Assembly: GCA_964394585.1 (NCBI GenBank)
Contig: CAYMYI010000011.1
Span: 1 to 56,722, forward strand
DNA: 56,722 nt
From: CAYUJH01 sp964394585
GTDB taxonomy: Bacteria > Bacteroidota > Bacteroidia > Cytophagales > Flammeovirgaceae
Direction of reading: 5' to 3'
The notes under the pieces were generated by a model. It was not told where the DNA came from, ran no database searches, and worked only from the letters and a program-made list of their open reading frames with translations. Numbering within the stretch: the stretch's first letter is position 1; each line of letters opens with the position of its first letter. The position numbers were made by a program, and so were the translations under genes. This document shows, one piece after another, positions 9,082-17,846 of this stretch.

Positions 9082-9603
9082 AGCATACCCTTTTCGTTGG
9101 TATGAAGTAAGTACGGTAAGGGCAGAAATCGATACTTGAATTTGGGGGAGTAGTTTGCTTTCAGAAAAGCCGCGTGCTAAAAGCGACTGCCCACATACAA
9201 AGAACGATACATTATGTGCAGCGAGAGCCTCAATGAGTTTTGTATTTGGGTTTTTGGTGCCAAATTGCTTTTTGTAGTCTTTGTCGGAAAGTACGGTGGG
9301 CGTTGCTTGTGCATGAATTACGGCAATTACCTCAATTTTTTCGGCAGAAACCCCACCAAGCCCATGCAAATTGAGCATACGAGCAATGTTATTTAAAGCC
9401 AAGTTAAGCTCTTCTTCTGTAGTGCGCCCATCTTTTATATCAATCACTATTTTGTAAGACAGGGTAGTATCCGGGGTTTCCGTCGCCGATTCAATAGCAT
9501 AGATACCTCCAAAATTTGGCACAATGGGGAATAGTGGCTTTTGTGCTTGGGCAAAATGGCTTCCTAGCCATAGCATTAGTACCGATAGAAGAATGAAACG
9601 CAT
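9064..9603 (-). CDS. exported DsrE-family protein
   Basis: Protein of 179 residues with a clear signal peptide when started at Met 9603 (MRFILLSVLMLWLGSHFAQAQ). The mature part has the DsrE/DsrF-like layout: YKIVIDIKDGRTTEEELNLALNNIARMLNLHG, then IEVIAVIHAQATPTVL and FFVCGQSLLARGF with one conserved Cys, ending in VSISALTVLTSYQRKGYALLTF. Cytoplasmic DsrE proteins take part in sulfur-transfer relays; secreted versions are common in Bacteroidota and their role is not settled. An in-frame extension to 9660 overlaps the upstream gene and is not favoured. The TerB-like gene 28 bases upstream is probably cotranscribed. Confidence 0.75.
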   Translation of the reverse strand: MRFILLSVLMLWLGSHFAQAQKPLFPIVPNFGGIYAIESATETPDTTLSYKIVIDIKDGRTTEEELNLALNNIARMLNLHGLGGVSAEKIEVIAVIHAQATPTVLSDKDYKKQFGTKNPNTKLIEALAAHNVSFFVCGQSLLARGFSESKLLPQIQVSISALTVLTSYQRKGYALLTFF

Positions 9604-9631
9604 GAATGAATGCAAGAAGAGGGTAAACTTA

Positions 9632-10003
9632 CTACGAACGCTTTTTGATAGATGCCACAAATTCCGTTTCTACTTCCCAATCGCGGGCAAGTTTCAACAT
9701 GGCGGCAGCTTCTAACTCACTTACATAGCCTTTTTTCTGGTTAGCATCCCACACCATACGCAAGTGAGAGAGCCTTGTTTGAGAGTCTAGGGTCATCATT
9801 ACCTTCCCTAAATAGTCGCGGGCGCGCTCAAAGGCATTGTAATAATCTTCAGTGATGAAGTTTTGAGCCCACTGTAGTTCCTTTTCTCCTCCAATGTTTT
9901 TGGCAGTTTCTTCTAACATTTCTTGCTCGTCTTCATCTAAACCGTGATAGTGAAAGATGACGGATTTAAGGAGTAGGTATGCTTTTTTTTCGTCCTTTGT
10001 CAT
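9632..10003 (-). CDS. small soluble alpha-helical protein, possibly TerB-like
   Basis: Predicted cytoplasmic protein of 123 residues with no signal peptide. It is acidic and entirely helical by eye: EDEQEMLEETAKNIGG, QWAQNFITEDYYNAFERARDYL, then SHLRMVWDANQKKGYVSELEAAAMLKLARDWEV. The last block resembles the metal-binding repeat region of TerB-like proteins (helix, acidic turn, E-x-x-x-L-x-x-A), but I cannot confirm membership. It sits 28 bases upstream of the DsrE-like gene on the same strand. Confidence 0.6.
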   Translation of the reverse strand: MTKDEKKAYLLLKSVIFHYHGLDEDEQEMLEETAKNIGGEKELQWAQNFITEDYYNAFERARDYLGKVMMTLDSQTRLSHLRMVWDANQKKGYVSELEAAAMLKLARDWEVETEFVASIKKRS

Positions 10004-10101
10004 ACTATAAAAGCGCTTTACGTATCAACAAATATAGTACATCCGATTAGGAATTTTCAACGCAGGGGTAAAAATTAGGAGAAAGTTAAAATAAGCATAG
10101 G

Positions 10102-10728
10102 TTATTCGCCGCCTTCGGTGGCTGTGGTGGTGTCAATTGATTTTAACTTAAAATAAAGCGTAGTGAGCCATACTTCTACTTTTACTTCTTGGCAAACTCC
10201 CTTTTGGTAAGTGTATAAATTTTCTTTCCCGTTGGGTAAATGTAACCAATAGGTATGCGGGGTATCTCCTGGTTCTATGGTACAATTTTCGGTGAACCGC
10301 TCCGAAAAAGTTTGGGTAAGCCCAATCGGCTCATGAAAGTATAGTTGCGCTACGCTATGCCTAATTAACTGGTTCCATGTAGTTTGCTCGCCTTCCCGTT
10401 CGCATAGATAGCGATCTTGGCTCCATACAACACGCGAAGATTCCTTTTCTTTGCCATTGAGCATATTGAGAGTTTGGGCATAGGTGAGTTGGTTGTCGCT
10501 AAAAAACGTTTCGAACGTAGAGTGTACCGTAAACTCGGCTAAAATTCGGAAGGCAACGTTTGTTTCGATAAAGTAGCGCGTAGTGATACTATCGGTAGCT
10601 TGCCTGGTTACTCGCATAGTGCCGATGTAGCTATCGCCCTTAAATACGTCGTACTGGAGTTCTTGGGCATGCCCTTGCAAGGAAAATAGGCTTACAAAAC
10701 AAACCGCACTGACAAAAAGTAGCTTCAT
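10102..10728 (-). CDS. exported DUF6134-like protein
   Basis: Protein of 208 residues with a signal peptide of about 21 residues (MKLLFVSAVCFVSLFSLQGHAQ). The mature part is rich in beta strand: YDVFKGDSYIGTMRVTRQ, then YFIETNVAFRILAEFTVHSTFETFF, NMLNGKEKESSRVVW, PHTYWLHLPNGKENLYTYQKGVCQEVKVE. This pattern matches small secreted Bacteroidota proteins grouped as DUF6134, whose function is unknown. It probably acts in the periplasm. The gene is divergent from yaaA, 62 bases apart. Confidence 0.6.
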   Translation of the reverse strand: MKLLFVSAVCFVSLFSLQGHAQELQYDVFKGDSYIGTMRVTRQATDSITTRYFIETNVAFRILAEFTVHSTFETFFSDNQLTYAQTLNMLNGKEKESSRVVWSQDRYLCEREGEQTTWNQLIRHSVAQLYFHEPIGLTQTFSERFTENCTIEPGDTPHTYWLHLPNGKENLYTYQKGVCQEVKVEVWLTTLYFKLKSIDTTTATEGGE

Positions 10729-10790
10729 GCGTTAGGGTATTAGATGTTTTTCTGAAATAATAGAATTATCACTCACAAGACAAATATTTT

Positions 10791-11561
10791 ATGATAACAA
10801 TACTTTCTCCGGCGAAAAGCCTCGATTTTGAAACCCAGAGTCCTCATGAATTTGCATACACAGCCCCAGCGTTCCGCAAAGAAAGTGAAACGCTTATTGC
10901 AACACTGCGCGAAAAATCGCCCGAAGAGTTGGGAAACTTAATGAACCTGAGCGAAAACTTAGCCATGTTGAATTACCAACGCTACCAGCAGTGGCAATAT
11001 CCTACGGACGAAAGCCAAGCGCGCCCGGCAATTTTAGCCTTCAAAGGCGATGTATACCAGGGGTTACAGGCTGAAACGTTCACCAAAGAACAGATGGATT
11101 TTGCCCAAACCCACCTGCGTATTCTATCGGGGTTGCACGGGCTGTTAGCCCCTCTTGATTTGATTTTGCCCTATCGCTTAGAAATGGGCACTAAACTGCT
11201 CGTTGACAAGCAGAAAAATTTATACGGATTTTGGGATACCAAAATTCAAGAAAAGCTCAAGGAGTTGTTAGGGCAGCATAAAAACGCTGTATTAGTAAAT
11301 TTAGCCTCAAACGAATATGCTAAAGCAGCAAAGTTGGCGTCGTTAGGGCATCGGGTAATTACCCCTGTGTTTAAGGAACGAAAAGGCGATAAGCTGCAAA
11401 TAGTAAGTTTTTATGCAAAGAAAGCACGGGGGCTGATGGCTGCATTTATCGTGAAACACGGAATTGATGACCCGGAGGCCTTAAAAGCATTCGATACGGA
11501 AGGCTACCTTTTTGAACCGGCCCTTTCTAAAGAAAATGAATGGTTCTTTGTACGAGGGTAA
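10791..11561 (+). CDS. yaaA: peroxide stress protein YaaA
   Basis: Cytoplasmic protein of 256 residues, the normal family length. The family signatures are present: ITILSPAKSLDFETQ at the N-terminus, ILAFKGDVYQGLQAETF (about 82-98), LRILSGLHGLLAPLDLILPYRLEMGTKL (about 110-137), LVNLASNEYAKA (about 168-179) and YAKKARGLMAAFIVK near the end. In Escherichia coli YaaA lowers free iron and limits DNA and protein damage under hydrogen peroxide, and it is a DNA-binding fold related to helix-hairpin-helix proteins. It is convergent with rimM, 11 bases apart. Confidence 0.93.
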   Translation: MITILSPAKSLDFETQSPHEFAYTAPAFRKESETLIATLREKSPEELGNLMNLSENLAMLNYQRYQQWQYPTDESQARPAILAFKGDVYQGLQAETFTKEQMDFAQTHLRILSGLHGLLAPLDLILPYRLEMGTKLLVDKQKNLYGFWDTKIQEKLKELLGQHKNAVLVNLASNEYAKAAKLASLGHRVITPVFKERKGDKLQIVSFYAKKARGLMAAFIVKHGIDDPEALKAFDTEGYLFEPALSKENEWFFVRG

Positions 11562-11572
11562 TGCAATGGCCT

Positions 11573-12100
11573 CTACTCTTCTAAATAAATTTCTAGCAGC
11601 CCTTCAGGAAGTGAAACCACCACCTGTTGCTCGGTGCGTTTCACTTCTTTCACAATATCATCGGTAATAGGAATCAACACTTCTTTTCCTTGATAGCTCA
11701 TGGCGATTAGGGCTTGCATATCCGTGCTGTACACATTCATTATTTCGCCGAGAGCCCCTTTTTGTATGTCGTGGACGTGAAACCCTATAATTTCGTGGTA
11801 AAAAAACTGACCTTCTTCTAAAGAAGGGAGTTCGGTTAAAGGGAGATATACTTTGGCGTGGCTAAGTGTTTCAGCAATTTCTACAGTATCAATCTCTTCA
11901 AATTTTACAATGAACCGATCGGGTTGCGGATGTATATACTCCACAAAATAAGGCACTAAACCCGCTTTAGTTTCCACAAACATGCTTTCTAAGGCGGTAT
12001 ACCTCGAGGGATCATCGGCCTCTACCACTACGGAAACTTCCCCTTGCAGAGCATGGGGTTTGGCAATGTATCCTAGTTCAAAACAGTCTTCTTTTTTCAT
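11573..12100 (-). CDS. rimM: 16S rRNA processing protein RimM
   Basis: Ribosome maturation factor for the 30S head, 175 residues as usual. The N-terminal RimM domain starts FELGYIAKPHALQGEVSVVV and includes VKFEEIDTVEIAETLSHAKVYLP; the C-terminal PRC-barrel part includes FFYHEIIGFHVHDIQKGALGEIMNVYSTDMQALIAM, EVLIPITDDIVKEVK and a final LPEGLLEIYL. In many bacteria rimM follows rpsP; here it instead follows the ccmF-like gene by 18 bases on the same strand, suggesting joint transcription with cytochrome c assembly. Confidence 0.93.
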   Translation of the reverse strand: MKKEDCFELGYIAKPHALQGEVSVVVEADDPSRYTALESMFVETKAGLVPYFVEYIHPQPDRFIVKFEEIDTVEIAETLSHAKVYLPLTELPSLEEGQFFYHEIIGFHVHDIQKGALGEIMNVYSTDMQALIAMSYQGKEVLIPITDDIVKEVKRTEQQVVVSLPEGLLEIYLEE

Positions 12101-12118
12101 TATTAAAGAGTATTGAGT

Positions 12119-14668
12119 TTAGGCTACAGGCTTTTTAGAAGGCACTTTTCGTACTTGAGTTTTCCCTTCTTTGCTTTCGCTGTAGCGGCGGTAAATGGCA
12201 ATGCAGAAGCCTGCCGCCATAAGGAAGGTTCCTAGCCACAACAAATTAATCCAGGGTTTTACCATCGCATTGATGATGATCCAATCTTTTTGAGTAGTAG
12301 CCACTGAAAAGGTAAACTCTTCGGTTTGAGGGTTGATATTGTCGAAGGTAATCTTCAAGCCTAAGTCGCGGTTTACCACCGGCGCACGCCCAACTTGCCC
12401 TTCTTTTATAATGAACAGAGGTTGGAGGTCGTAAGAATCCGGTGAAGCTAATACACGTAAATTAGCTTTTACGGCAACATCGCCTTGTCCTAGCTCCGTT
12501 TCTACGACATCATCGGTACGAGTTACGCCATCAAGCACGGTGATGTAATCGTTTACGATAATGGTATCCCCAATTTGCATAGTATACGCTTCTGGCTCGC
12601 TCCACTCAATTTCTTCGTCGTCAACGGCAAGGTTGGTGATGTGTGTGTATAAATCGGCTTTGAGCGTCCAATGGATGCCAGGAGAAGGGACAGCTCCCAT
12701 ATCTGGATTGATTTGTACGCGCGGATATAGGAAAAACACCTCGCCATTCGCTTTGCGGTATTCCACTTCGTAATACACATTTTCGTGATACACATACACA
12801 GTATCGCCGCGCTCTGCATAGGTAGTTCCTTTATGCACAATTGGCTCACGGGCTATTTTGTAGTATGGATCGCCAGTAACCATCAGGTGCTCTTTGTTGA
12901 TGTACCCGGGGATATCCGGCGAGGTTAGGCGAGGGCCACGATAGACCAGTTGATAGTCTTGCATCTGCCGTGGCTGATTGCGAAACAATAATAAGTTCTT
13001 TTTATTCATTTCTTCGGAGAAATCAGAACTCCATTGCCTACCGGAAAGGTTGAGAGAAATGGTTTCCGAGTACCCCGAAGAGAACAAAATACCAATTAAC
13101 ATTAGGGCAATACCAGTGTGGGTAACCGAACCTCCTGCTAGTTTTAAGTTTTGCTTACCAAGCCGCAGTAAAATGCCCAGGTTGGATACCACCGAATATA
13201 CCGAAACGGTAACAAGAATGATGTATTTCCAATTTTGAATAGCAGCTGCAGCGATAATAACTGCCGATAGTACTAAGGTAACTGCCAAAGGATACGTAAT
13301 TGCTTGGCGCAAGCGTGAAGCATCCATTTTTTTCCACCAGAAAAATTGCCCAGTCCCGGAGAGGAGCGCGATAAATACACCAAACCACAACTGAAACTTG
13401 GTGTAAAACACTACTTGGTCGGCAGGAGGAGCCGCCGTAGAGACCACTCCAAAAAAGCCTAAAAAGGCATTATAGACTGGTATAGAGGTAGGCACTAATA
13501 CTTGAAAAGCCGCAAGGCAAAGCACTGTAGCCCCACTGAAAATCCAAAATTCGCGCGTGTAAAACGAGACTTCTTTGGTTTGCCCCGGTATGTGTTTCCA
13601 AGAGCGAATCAAATAGGCTATGGAGAGTAACAAAAAAGCAAAGAGGTAAATGAGGAGTTGCCCGGATAGCCCTAAATCGGTGAAAGAGTGCACAGATGCT
13701 TCGCCTAGTACGCCACTTCGGGTTAAAAAGGTAGCATACAATACAAGTATGAAACTCCCCATGATGAGCATCATGGCGGTTTTCAGGGCGGTTTGGTTGC
13801 GTTGGTAGACAATCATGGTGTGGATGCCTGCCACTAACACCAGCCAAGGAATGTACACGGCATTTTCTACTGGGTCCCAGTTCCAGTACCCTCCAAAGTT
13901 GAGGGTTTCATATGCCCAATATGCGCCCATCATAATCCCTACGCCTAAAACTACGGCTGCAAAGTGTGCCCATGGTAACGCAGGTTTCACCCATTCTTTA
14001 AATTGCCCGGTTTGCAAGCCTGCTATACAAAAAGCGAAGGGAACAAGCGTGGCTGCAAACCCTAAAAATAATGTGGGCGGATGGATGACCATCCAGTAAT
14101 TCTGCAAAAGAGGGTTTAGCCCTGTGCCATCGCTAGGTATAAACTCAGGGTTCATCTGGAAGATAGGCGCATCGAGTACATCTCTAAGTAGAATAAAGGG
14201 CGAACTACCAATTTTGATATTGAAAATCACTACCCCTAAAATCATAGAAACTAAAAAGCCTTGTACCATGGCAAACACTTGCATTACAGAGGTTTCCCAA
14301 CGTTTTGCTGTACGAATTAGCGCAAAGCCTAGCAGTACGTGCCAAAAAATCCATAACAAGAAACTCCCTTCTTGGCCTTCCCAAAAGCAGGAAATCATAA
14401 AATGAGTAGGCAGGTTGTTCGAAGAGTGGCTCCAGGCATAATGGTACTCGTAATAGTGGTTTTGGATAATATAAAATAGCGTGGCAACCACTCCCAATAC
14501 AGCAAGCCCATGCACTACAAATGCTCCGCGGGCAAACCTTTTCCACAAAAACTGATTATGCTCGTCGGGGACTTTTCCTGCCTGAAAGTATGCGTACATA
14601 GACACCCAAGCGGCTACAAACGCTACAATTACCAAGAAGTGCCCGAGATTTCCTACAAAAAGATGCAT
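12119..14668 (-). CDS. ccmF: cytochrome c assembly protein, CcmF/CcsA family
   Basis: Polytopic inner-membrane protein of 849 residues that would present heme to apocytochrome c. The start at 14668 (MHLFVGNLGHF) is used because the 12-residue extension is not membrane-like. About 14 membrane segments are visible. The heme-handling tryptophan-rich motif is at 262-269 (WNWDPVEN), preceded by LLQNYWMVIHPPTLFLG (about 187-203), both hallmarks of the CcmF branch. After residue about 540 a periplasmic region rich in beta strand precedes a last membrane helix (WINLLWLGTFLMAAGFCIAIYRR) and a basic tail. Other ccm genes (ccmABCE) are not in the window; in Cytophagia they are usually elsewhere. rimM follows by 18 bases. 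Confidence 0.9.
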   Translation of the reverse strand: MHLFVGNLGHFLVIVAFVAAWVSMYAYFQAGKVPDEHNQFLWKRFARGAFVVHGLAVLGVVATLFYIIQNHYYEYHYAWSHSSNNLPTHFMISCFWEGQEGSFLLWIFWHVLLGFALIRTAKRWETSVMQVFAMVQGFLVSMILGVVIFNIKIGSSPFILLRDVLDAPIFQMNPEFIPSDGTGLNPLLQNYWMVIHPPTLFLGFAATLVPFAFCIAGLQTGQFKEWVKPALPWAHFAAVVLGVGIMMGAYWAYETLNFGGYWNWDPVENAVYIPWLVLVAGIHTMIVYQRNQTALKTAMMLIMGSFILVLYATFLTRSGVLGEASVHSFTDLGLSGQLLIYLFAFLLLSIAYLIRSWKHIPGQTKEVSFYTREFWIFSGATVLCLAAFQVLVPTSIPVYNAFLGFFGVVSTAAPPADQVVFYTKFQLWFGVFIALLSGTGQFFWWKKMDASRLRQAITYPLAVTLVLSAVIIAAAAIQNWKYIILVTVSVYSVVSNLGILLRLGKQNLKLAGGSVTHTGIALMLIGILFSSGYSETISLNLSGRQWSSDFSEEMNKKNLLLFRNQPRQMQDYQLVYRGPRLTSPDIPGYINKEHLMVTGDPYYKIAREPIVHKGTTYAERGDTVYVYHENVYYEVEYRKANGEVFFLYPRVQINPDMGAVPSPGIHWTLKADLYTHITNLAVDDEEIEWSEPEAYTMQIGDTIIVNDYITVLDGVTRTDDVVETELGQGDVAVKANLRVLASPDSYDLQPLFIIKEGQVGRAPVVNRDLGLKITFDNINPQTEEFTFSVATTQKDWIIINAMVKPWINLLWLGTFLMAAGFCIAIYRRYSESKEGKTQVRKVPSKKPVA

Positions 14669-14739
14669 GGTGTTAAATGTTAGTTTAGTATCACAAAAGT
14701 ACAAACCGAATGGCTAAGGCGATAACTTTTTGTGTAAAC

Positions 14740-15132
14740 TCAACGGATGAACCACGCCCAAAGCATCAGTAAAGGATGAATAGGAAACAAGCGCACCCAA
14801 GCTACCCATAGTGGGGTACACAGGCTTTGCTCGCCAAAACATGCCCCTGCTTGTATAAAATATACGTGTGAGGGGATAAAGGCAACCAGCATAAGGATGA
14901 TACCGATTGCCGCCCATCGCCGTGTTGTAGGAAAGGCAACACCTGCCGCTAAAACAATCTCTGCCACACCACTCAGCGTGTTGATGAGCTCAGGAAATGG
15001 AAAATAGGGTGGAATGAGCGGAAGATAAAAGGCAGGGTTTATAAAATGATTGATGCCAGCAGCAGTGTAAAACACTACTAAAAGCCCCCTTAAAGCTATT
15101 TTCAGTTGGTTTTTCGAAAAAGTGATTGCCAT
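14740..15132 (-). CDS. DoxX-like small integral membrane protein
   Basis: Membrane protein of 130 residues with four predicted helices: LRGLLVVFYTAAGINHFINP, INTLSGVAEIVLAAGVAF, WAAIGIILMLVAFIPSHVYFI and WVRLFPIHPLLMLWAWFIR. Conserved features of the DoxX/MauE-type fold are NHFINPAFYLPLIPPYFP and the repeated short helices. The family includes quinol-oxidase accessory and redox membrane proteins, but small DoxX-like proteins of Bacteroidota have no fixed function. Start at 15132 is preferred over 15141; both give nearly the same protein. It lies between the ccmF-like and histidine kinase genes on the same strand, about 26 bases after the latter. Confidence 0.78.
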   Translation of the reverse strand: MAITFSKNQLKIALRGLLVVFYTAAGINHFINPAFYLPLIPPYFPFPELINTLSGVAEIVLAAGVAFPTTRRWAAIGIILMLVAFIPSHVYFIQAGACFGEQSLCTPLWVAWVRLFPIHPLLMLWAWFIR

Positions 15133-15158
15133 AAGTAGCACTCGGTTAATTGAGTAGT

Positions 15159-17444
15159 TTAAGTTGCAGAAGTAGACAATTGTGGAAGCCGAAGTTCGAT
15201 GTGTGTACCCTTCCCCGGTTCGCTTTGCATTGATAGTTTACCGCTTAAGCGCTCTACCGCCAAGTTGGCTAAGTACAGCCCTACGCCAGCGCCTTCTACA
15301 TGTTCTGCATTTTCGCCTCGATGAAATATTTTAAACACGTATTCAATCATGTCGCTCGGAATTCCAATGCCATTATCGCTAATGGTAATTTTTACCCGTT
15401 CATCATGTAACTCGGCTTGAATAATCACAAAGCCATTTAGAGAAGCATCTTGGTATTGTACGGCGTTCCGAATCAGTTCAAATAAAATTACTTTCAATAT
15501 ACCCTCGTCGGTATAGATGGTTAAGCCGGGGGGAATATTTTGTTTGAATAGCAATTGGGAAGAGCGAGGTTCGCGTTTGCTTACTTTTTCGATGACGCCA
15601 TCGAGCAATGGCTTGAAGAGGGTTGGTTCTACGAGTAAATCGCGCCCACGGATTTCGGTAAGCACCGTTAAGTTGCGAAGGAGCTTATCGAGGTTTTGAG
15701 CAGTGTGGTGATAGTATTCAAAGTATTCGTGGGCATTTGGGTCGTCAACATCCTTCATTACTAGTTGGTGCAGTCCTAGTAAAGACGTAATAGGGCCGCG
15801 TAAATCGTGAGAGGCACGGTAGATAAAATGATTGAGCTCTTCGTTTTTCACTTTTAAAACACGCTCAATTTTCTTTCGGTCTTCAATTTCCGATTTTAAC
15901 GACTTATTGAGTCTTTGTAAGTTTTCAGCTTGTTGCTTTAAACTTGTGATGTCGCGCATAATGCCAAAGAAGTAGATGATGTGGTTAGAGTCCACATCAA
16001 AAACTGGCGAAATTTCGAGCGCTGCCCAATACGCCTCTCCGTATTTATTTTGGCAATGGATATCGGTTTGTATGCTTTCTGTATCGGCAAAGGCTTGTTC
16101 GATAAGCTGCAATGCCTCGCGGTTGGTATTTCGACTAGTGATTAACGTAGGGAGCGTTTGCTGCATTACCTCTTCGTGGCGGTAGCCGGTCATTCGTGTA
16201 AAGCCAGCGTTCACCCATTCTACTTTCCCTTGCTCGTCCATAATCATTACGGCATTATCCGATTTTTTAGCTACCATAGAAAGCCGTGCAATTTCTTTCT
16301 CGTTTTCTTTGCGTGCTGTGATGTCAAGCGCACTGAACGATAACCCTACAATATTTTGCTTGGCATCGTAGATAGGCGCAAATAGCATTTCGAACCATAC
16401 TTGCCCGGAGCCATCGTAACGGGGGATGGCTTGCTCTTCAAGCAGTTTTTTCCCTTGTAATGCCAGCCGCATAAATTGTTCGAATTGCGCTCGGCGCTCT
16501 TCGATAACATAGTTTAGAAATGGCTCGCCCACAAAAGCTACTTTCCCCAATACTTCTTGCGCAGTTTTGTTAGCAACTTGGTTGAAATCCAGAATCCGTA
16601 AGTCGGGGTCAATCAAAAAATGAGCTTGGATGGAGCTATCAAAAAGCGCTTGTAAGTTGGTTTGCGAAACTGCCAATTTTTGTTCGGTACGCCTATACCG
16701 TGTGGTATCGTACACGCTAACAATGGCAAAACGCTCTTTAGTATCGCCTACCGAGTCGATAATGCTTACAGAAATATCAGCCCAAATGGTGGTGCCCGTG
16801 TTTCGGAGTAATCGTACTCGCATAGGCACATCGGATCGGTTTCGCTCAAAACAACGATTAATGCGCTGGTAAGTGCGAGTGCGGTCTGGCTCTTCCAATA
16901 AATCGGAAAAAGGGATTTCCATAATTTCCTCCCCTTTGTAGCGAATAAGGCTATTGAGCGCTTTGTTAGAACGAACGATTCGCTGAAACCGGTCGAGCAC
17001 TAAAATGGCTACTGGAACTTTATCGAAAAACTGGTTGGCAAAATGGGCAAGTTGCTGCCCTTTCTCAGAGATATCTACGTCGGGTAACAGGTTCAAAAAC
17101 AAGCAAAAAGCGTTTCCTTCGGGAACAATCCGACAGGTAGCCCATGCGTGCTTCCCTCCGTTGTTCACTCGAATAGTGATTTCCTCAGGAACGTAATGTG
17201 AGGTAGCTTCGGCTTGTTTTAGCCGATGTTTTAATAAGATGACATCTTGTTCTTGGATGAACTTCTCAATAGAACCCTCTGCCTGCACACTTTGAGGGAA
17301 AAAAACATCTTGAAACGGCTGATTTGCATCGAGCAAGCATAAGGAAACATCTACTAAGCAGATTAAATCTGTAGCGTGGTTCAGCATATCGGGTAGTTGA
17401 AAATGCTGAGGGTTTGCCTGTACCTTTGTTGCCTTTGTTGCCAT
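15159..17444 (-). CDS. multi-PAS sensor histidine kinase, soluble
   Basis: Predicted cytoplasmic histidine kinase of 761 residues with no membrane segment. Four PAS-type sensor domains can be made out at about 18-120, 135-255, 265-380 and 388-505; the last three end in PAC-like motifs (VYDTTRYRRTEQ, ALDITARKENEKE, MRDITSLKQQAE). A coiled segment (505-540) leads to the HisKA H-box with the phosphoacceptor His546 in RASHDLRGPI. The ATPase domain shows the N-box FELIRNAVQY, the G1 box ISDNGIGIP and the G2 box GAGVGLYLA. There is no response regulator gene nearby, so the partner is unknown. The DoxX-like gene lies 26 bases downstream. Confidence 0.92.
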   Translation of the reverse strand: MATKATKVQANPQHFQLPDMLNHATDLICLVDVSLCLLDANQPFQDVFFPQSVQAEGSIEKFIQEQDVILLKHRLKQAEATSHYVPEEITIRVNNGGKHAWATCRIVPEGNAFCLFLNLLPDVDISEKGQQLAHFANQFFDKVPVAILVLDRFQRIVRSNKALNSLIRYKGEEIMEIPFSDLLEEPDRTRTYQRINRCFERNRSDVPMRVRLLRNTGTTIWADISVSIIDSVGDTKERFAIVSVYDTTRYRRTEQKLAVSQTNLQALFDSSIQAHFLIDPDLRILDFNQVANKTAQEVLGKVAFVGEPFLNYVIEERRAQFEQFMRLALQGKKLLEEQAIPRYDGSGQVWFEMLFAPIYDAKQNIVGLSFSALDITARKENEKEIARLSMVAKKSDNAVMIMDEQGKVEWVNAGFTRMTGYRHEEVMQQTLPTLITSRNTNREALQLIEQAFADTESIQTDIHCQNKYGEAYWAALEISPVFDVDSNHIIYFFGIMRDITSLKQQAENLQRLNKSLKSEIEDRKKIERVLKVKNEELNHFIYRASHDLRGPITSLLGLHQLVMKDVDDPNAHEYFEYYHHTAQNLDKLLRNLTVLTEIRGRDLLVEPTLFKPLLDGVIEKVSKREPRSSQLLFKQNIPPGLTIYTDEGILKVILFELIRNAVQYQDASLNGFVIIQAELHDERVKITISDNGIGIPSDMIEYVFKIFHRGENAEHVEGAGVGLYLANLAVERLSGKLSMQSEPGKGTHIELRLPQLSTSAT

Positions 17445-17846
17445 TTAAATACTTCCCAATCAAAATCTTTCGCCAATAATAGAGTCGTTATTTCAACGCT
17501 TTTGTCTTTCTTTATTATATCTATTCAGCGTATTTCAGATAAATGTACTTCGCTGCAAGTTCAGTATATCCTATGTATAAAGCAAAAGAGTTGCGACTAC
17601 AGTATTTATAATTGGCTTTTCATGAAAGCTGTTATAATCCATTACTTTTGAAATGATATGTGCAAAGGTTTTGTATAAAATGCTACTCGTGAGTTTGAAA
17701 AATGAGGCATCGAGAATAGAATTACTAGAATATACTTTTTAAGCGTTTACCATATACACAGTAGTGTATGCACACATCGGTTTAAAACCTTTAGTAGAAG
17801 ATGAATAGAAGTTTTCGTACAAAATCATTTTACCTAACATCTTGAT
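17445..17846. other. 402-base AT-rich intergenic region
   Basis: Divergent region between the histidine kinase and the small membrane protein gene. It must hold promoters for both, but I find no clean TAnnTTTG element, no tRNA, no terminator hairpin and no convincing small gene; the reading frames that cross it have no family-like features. Confidence 0.6.
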
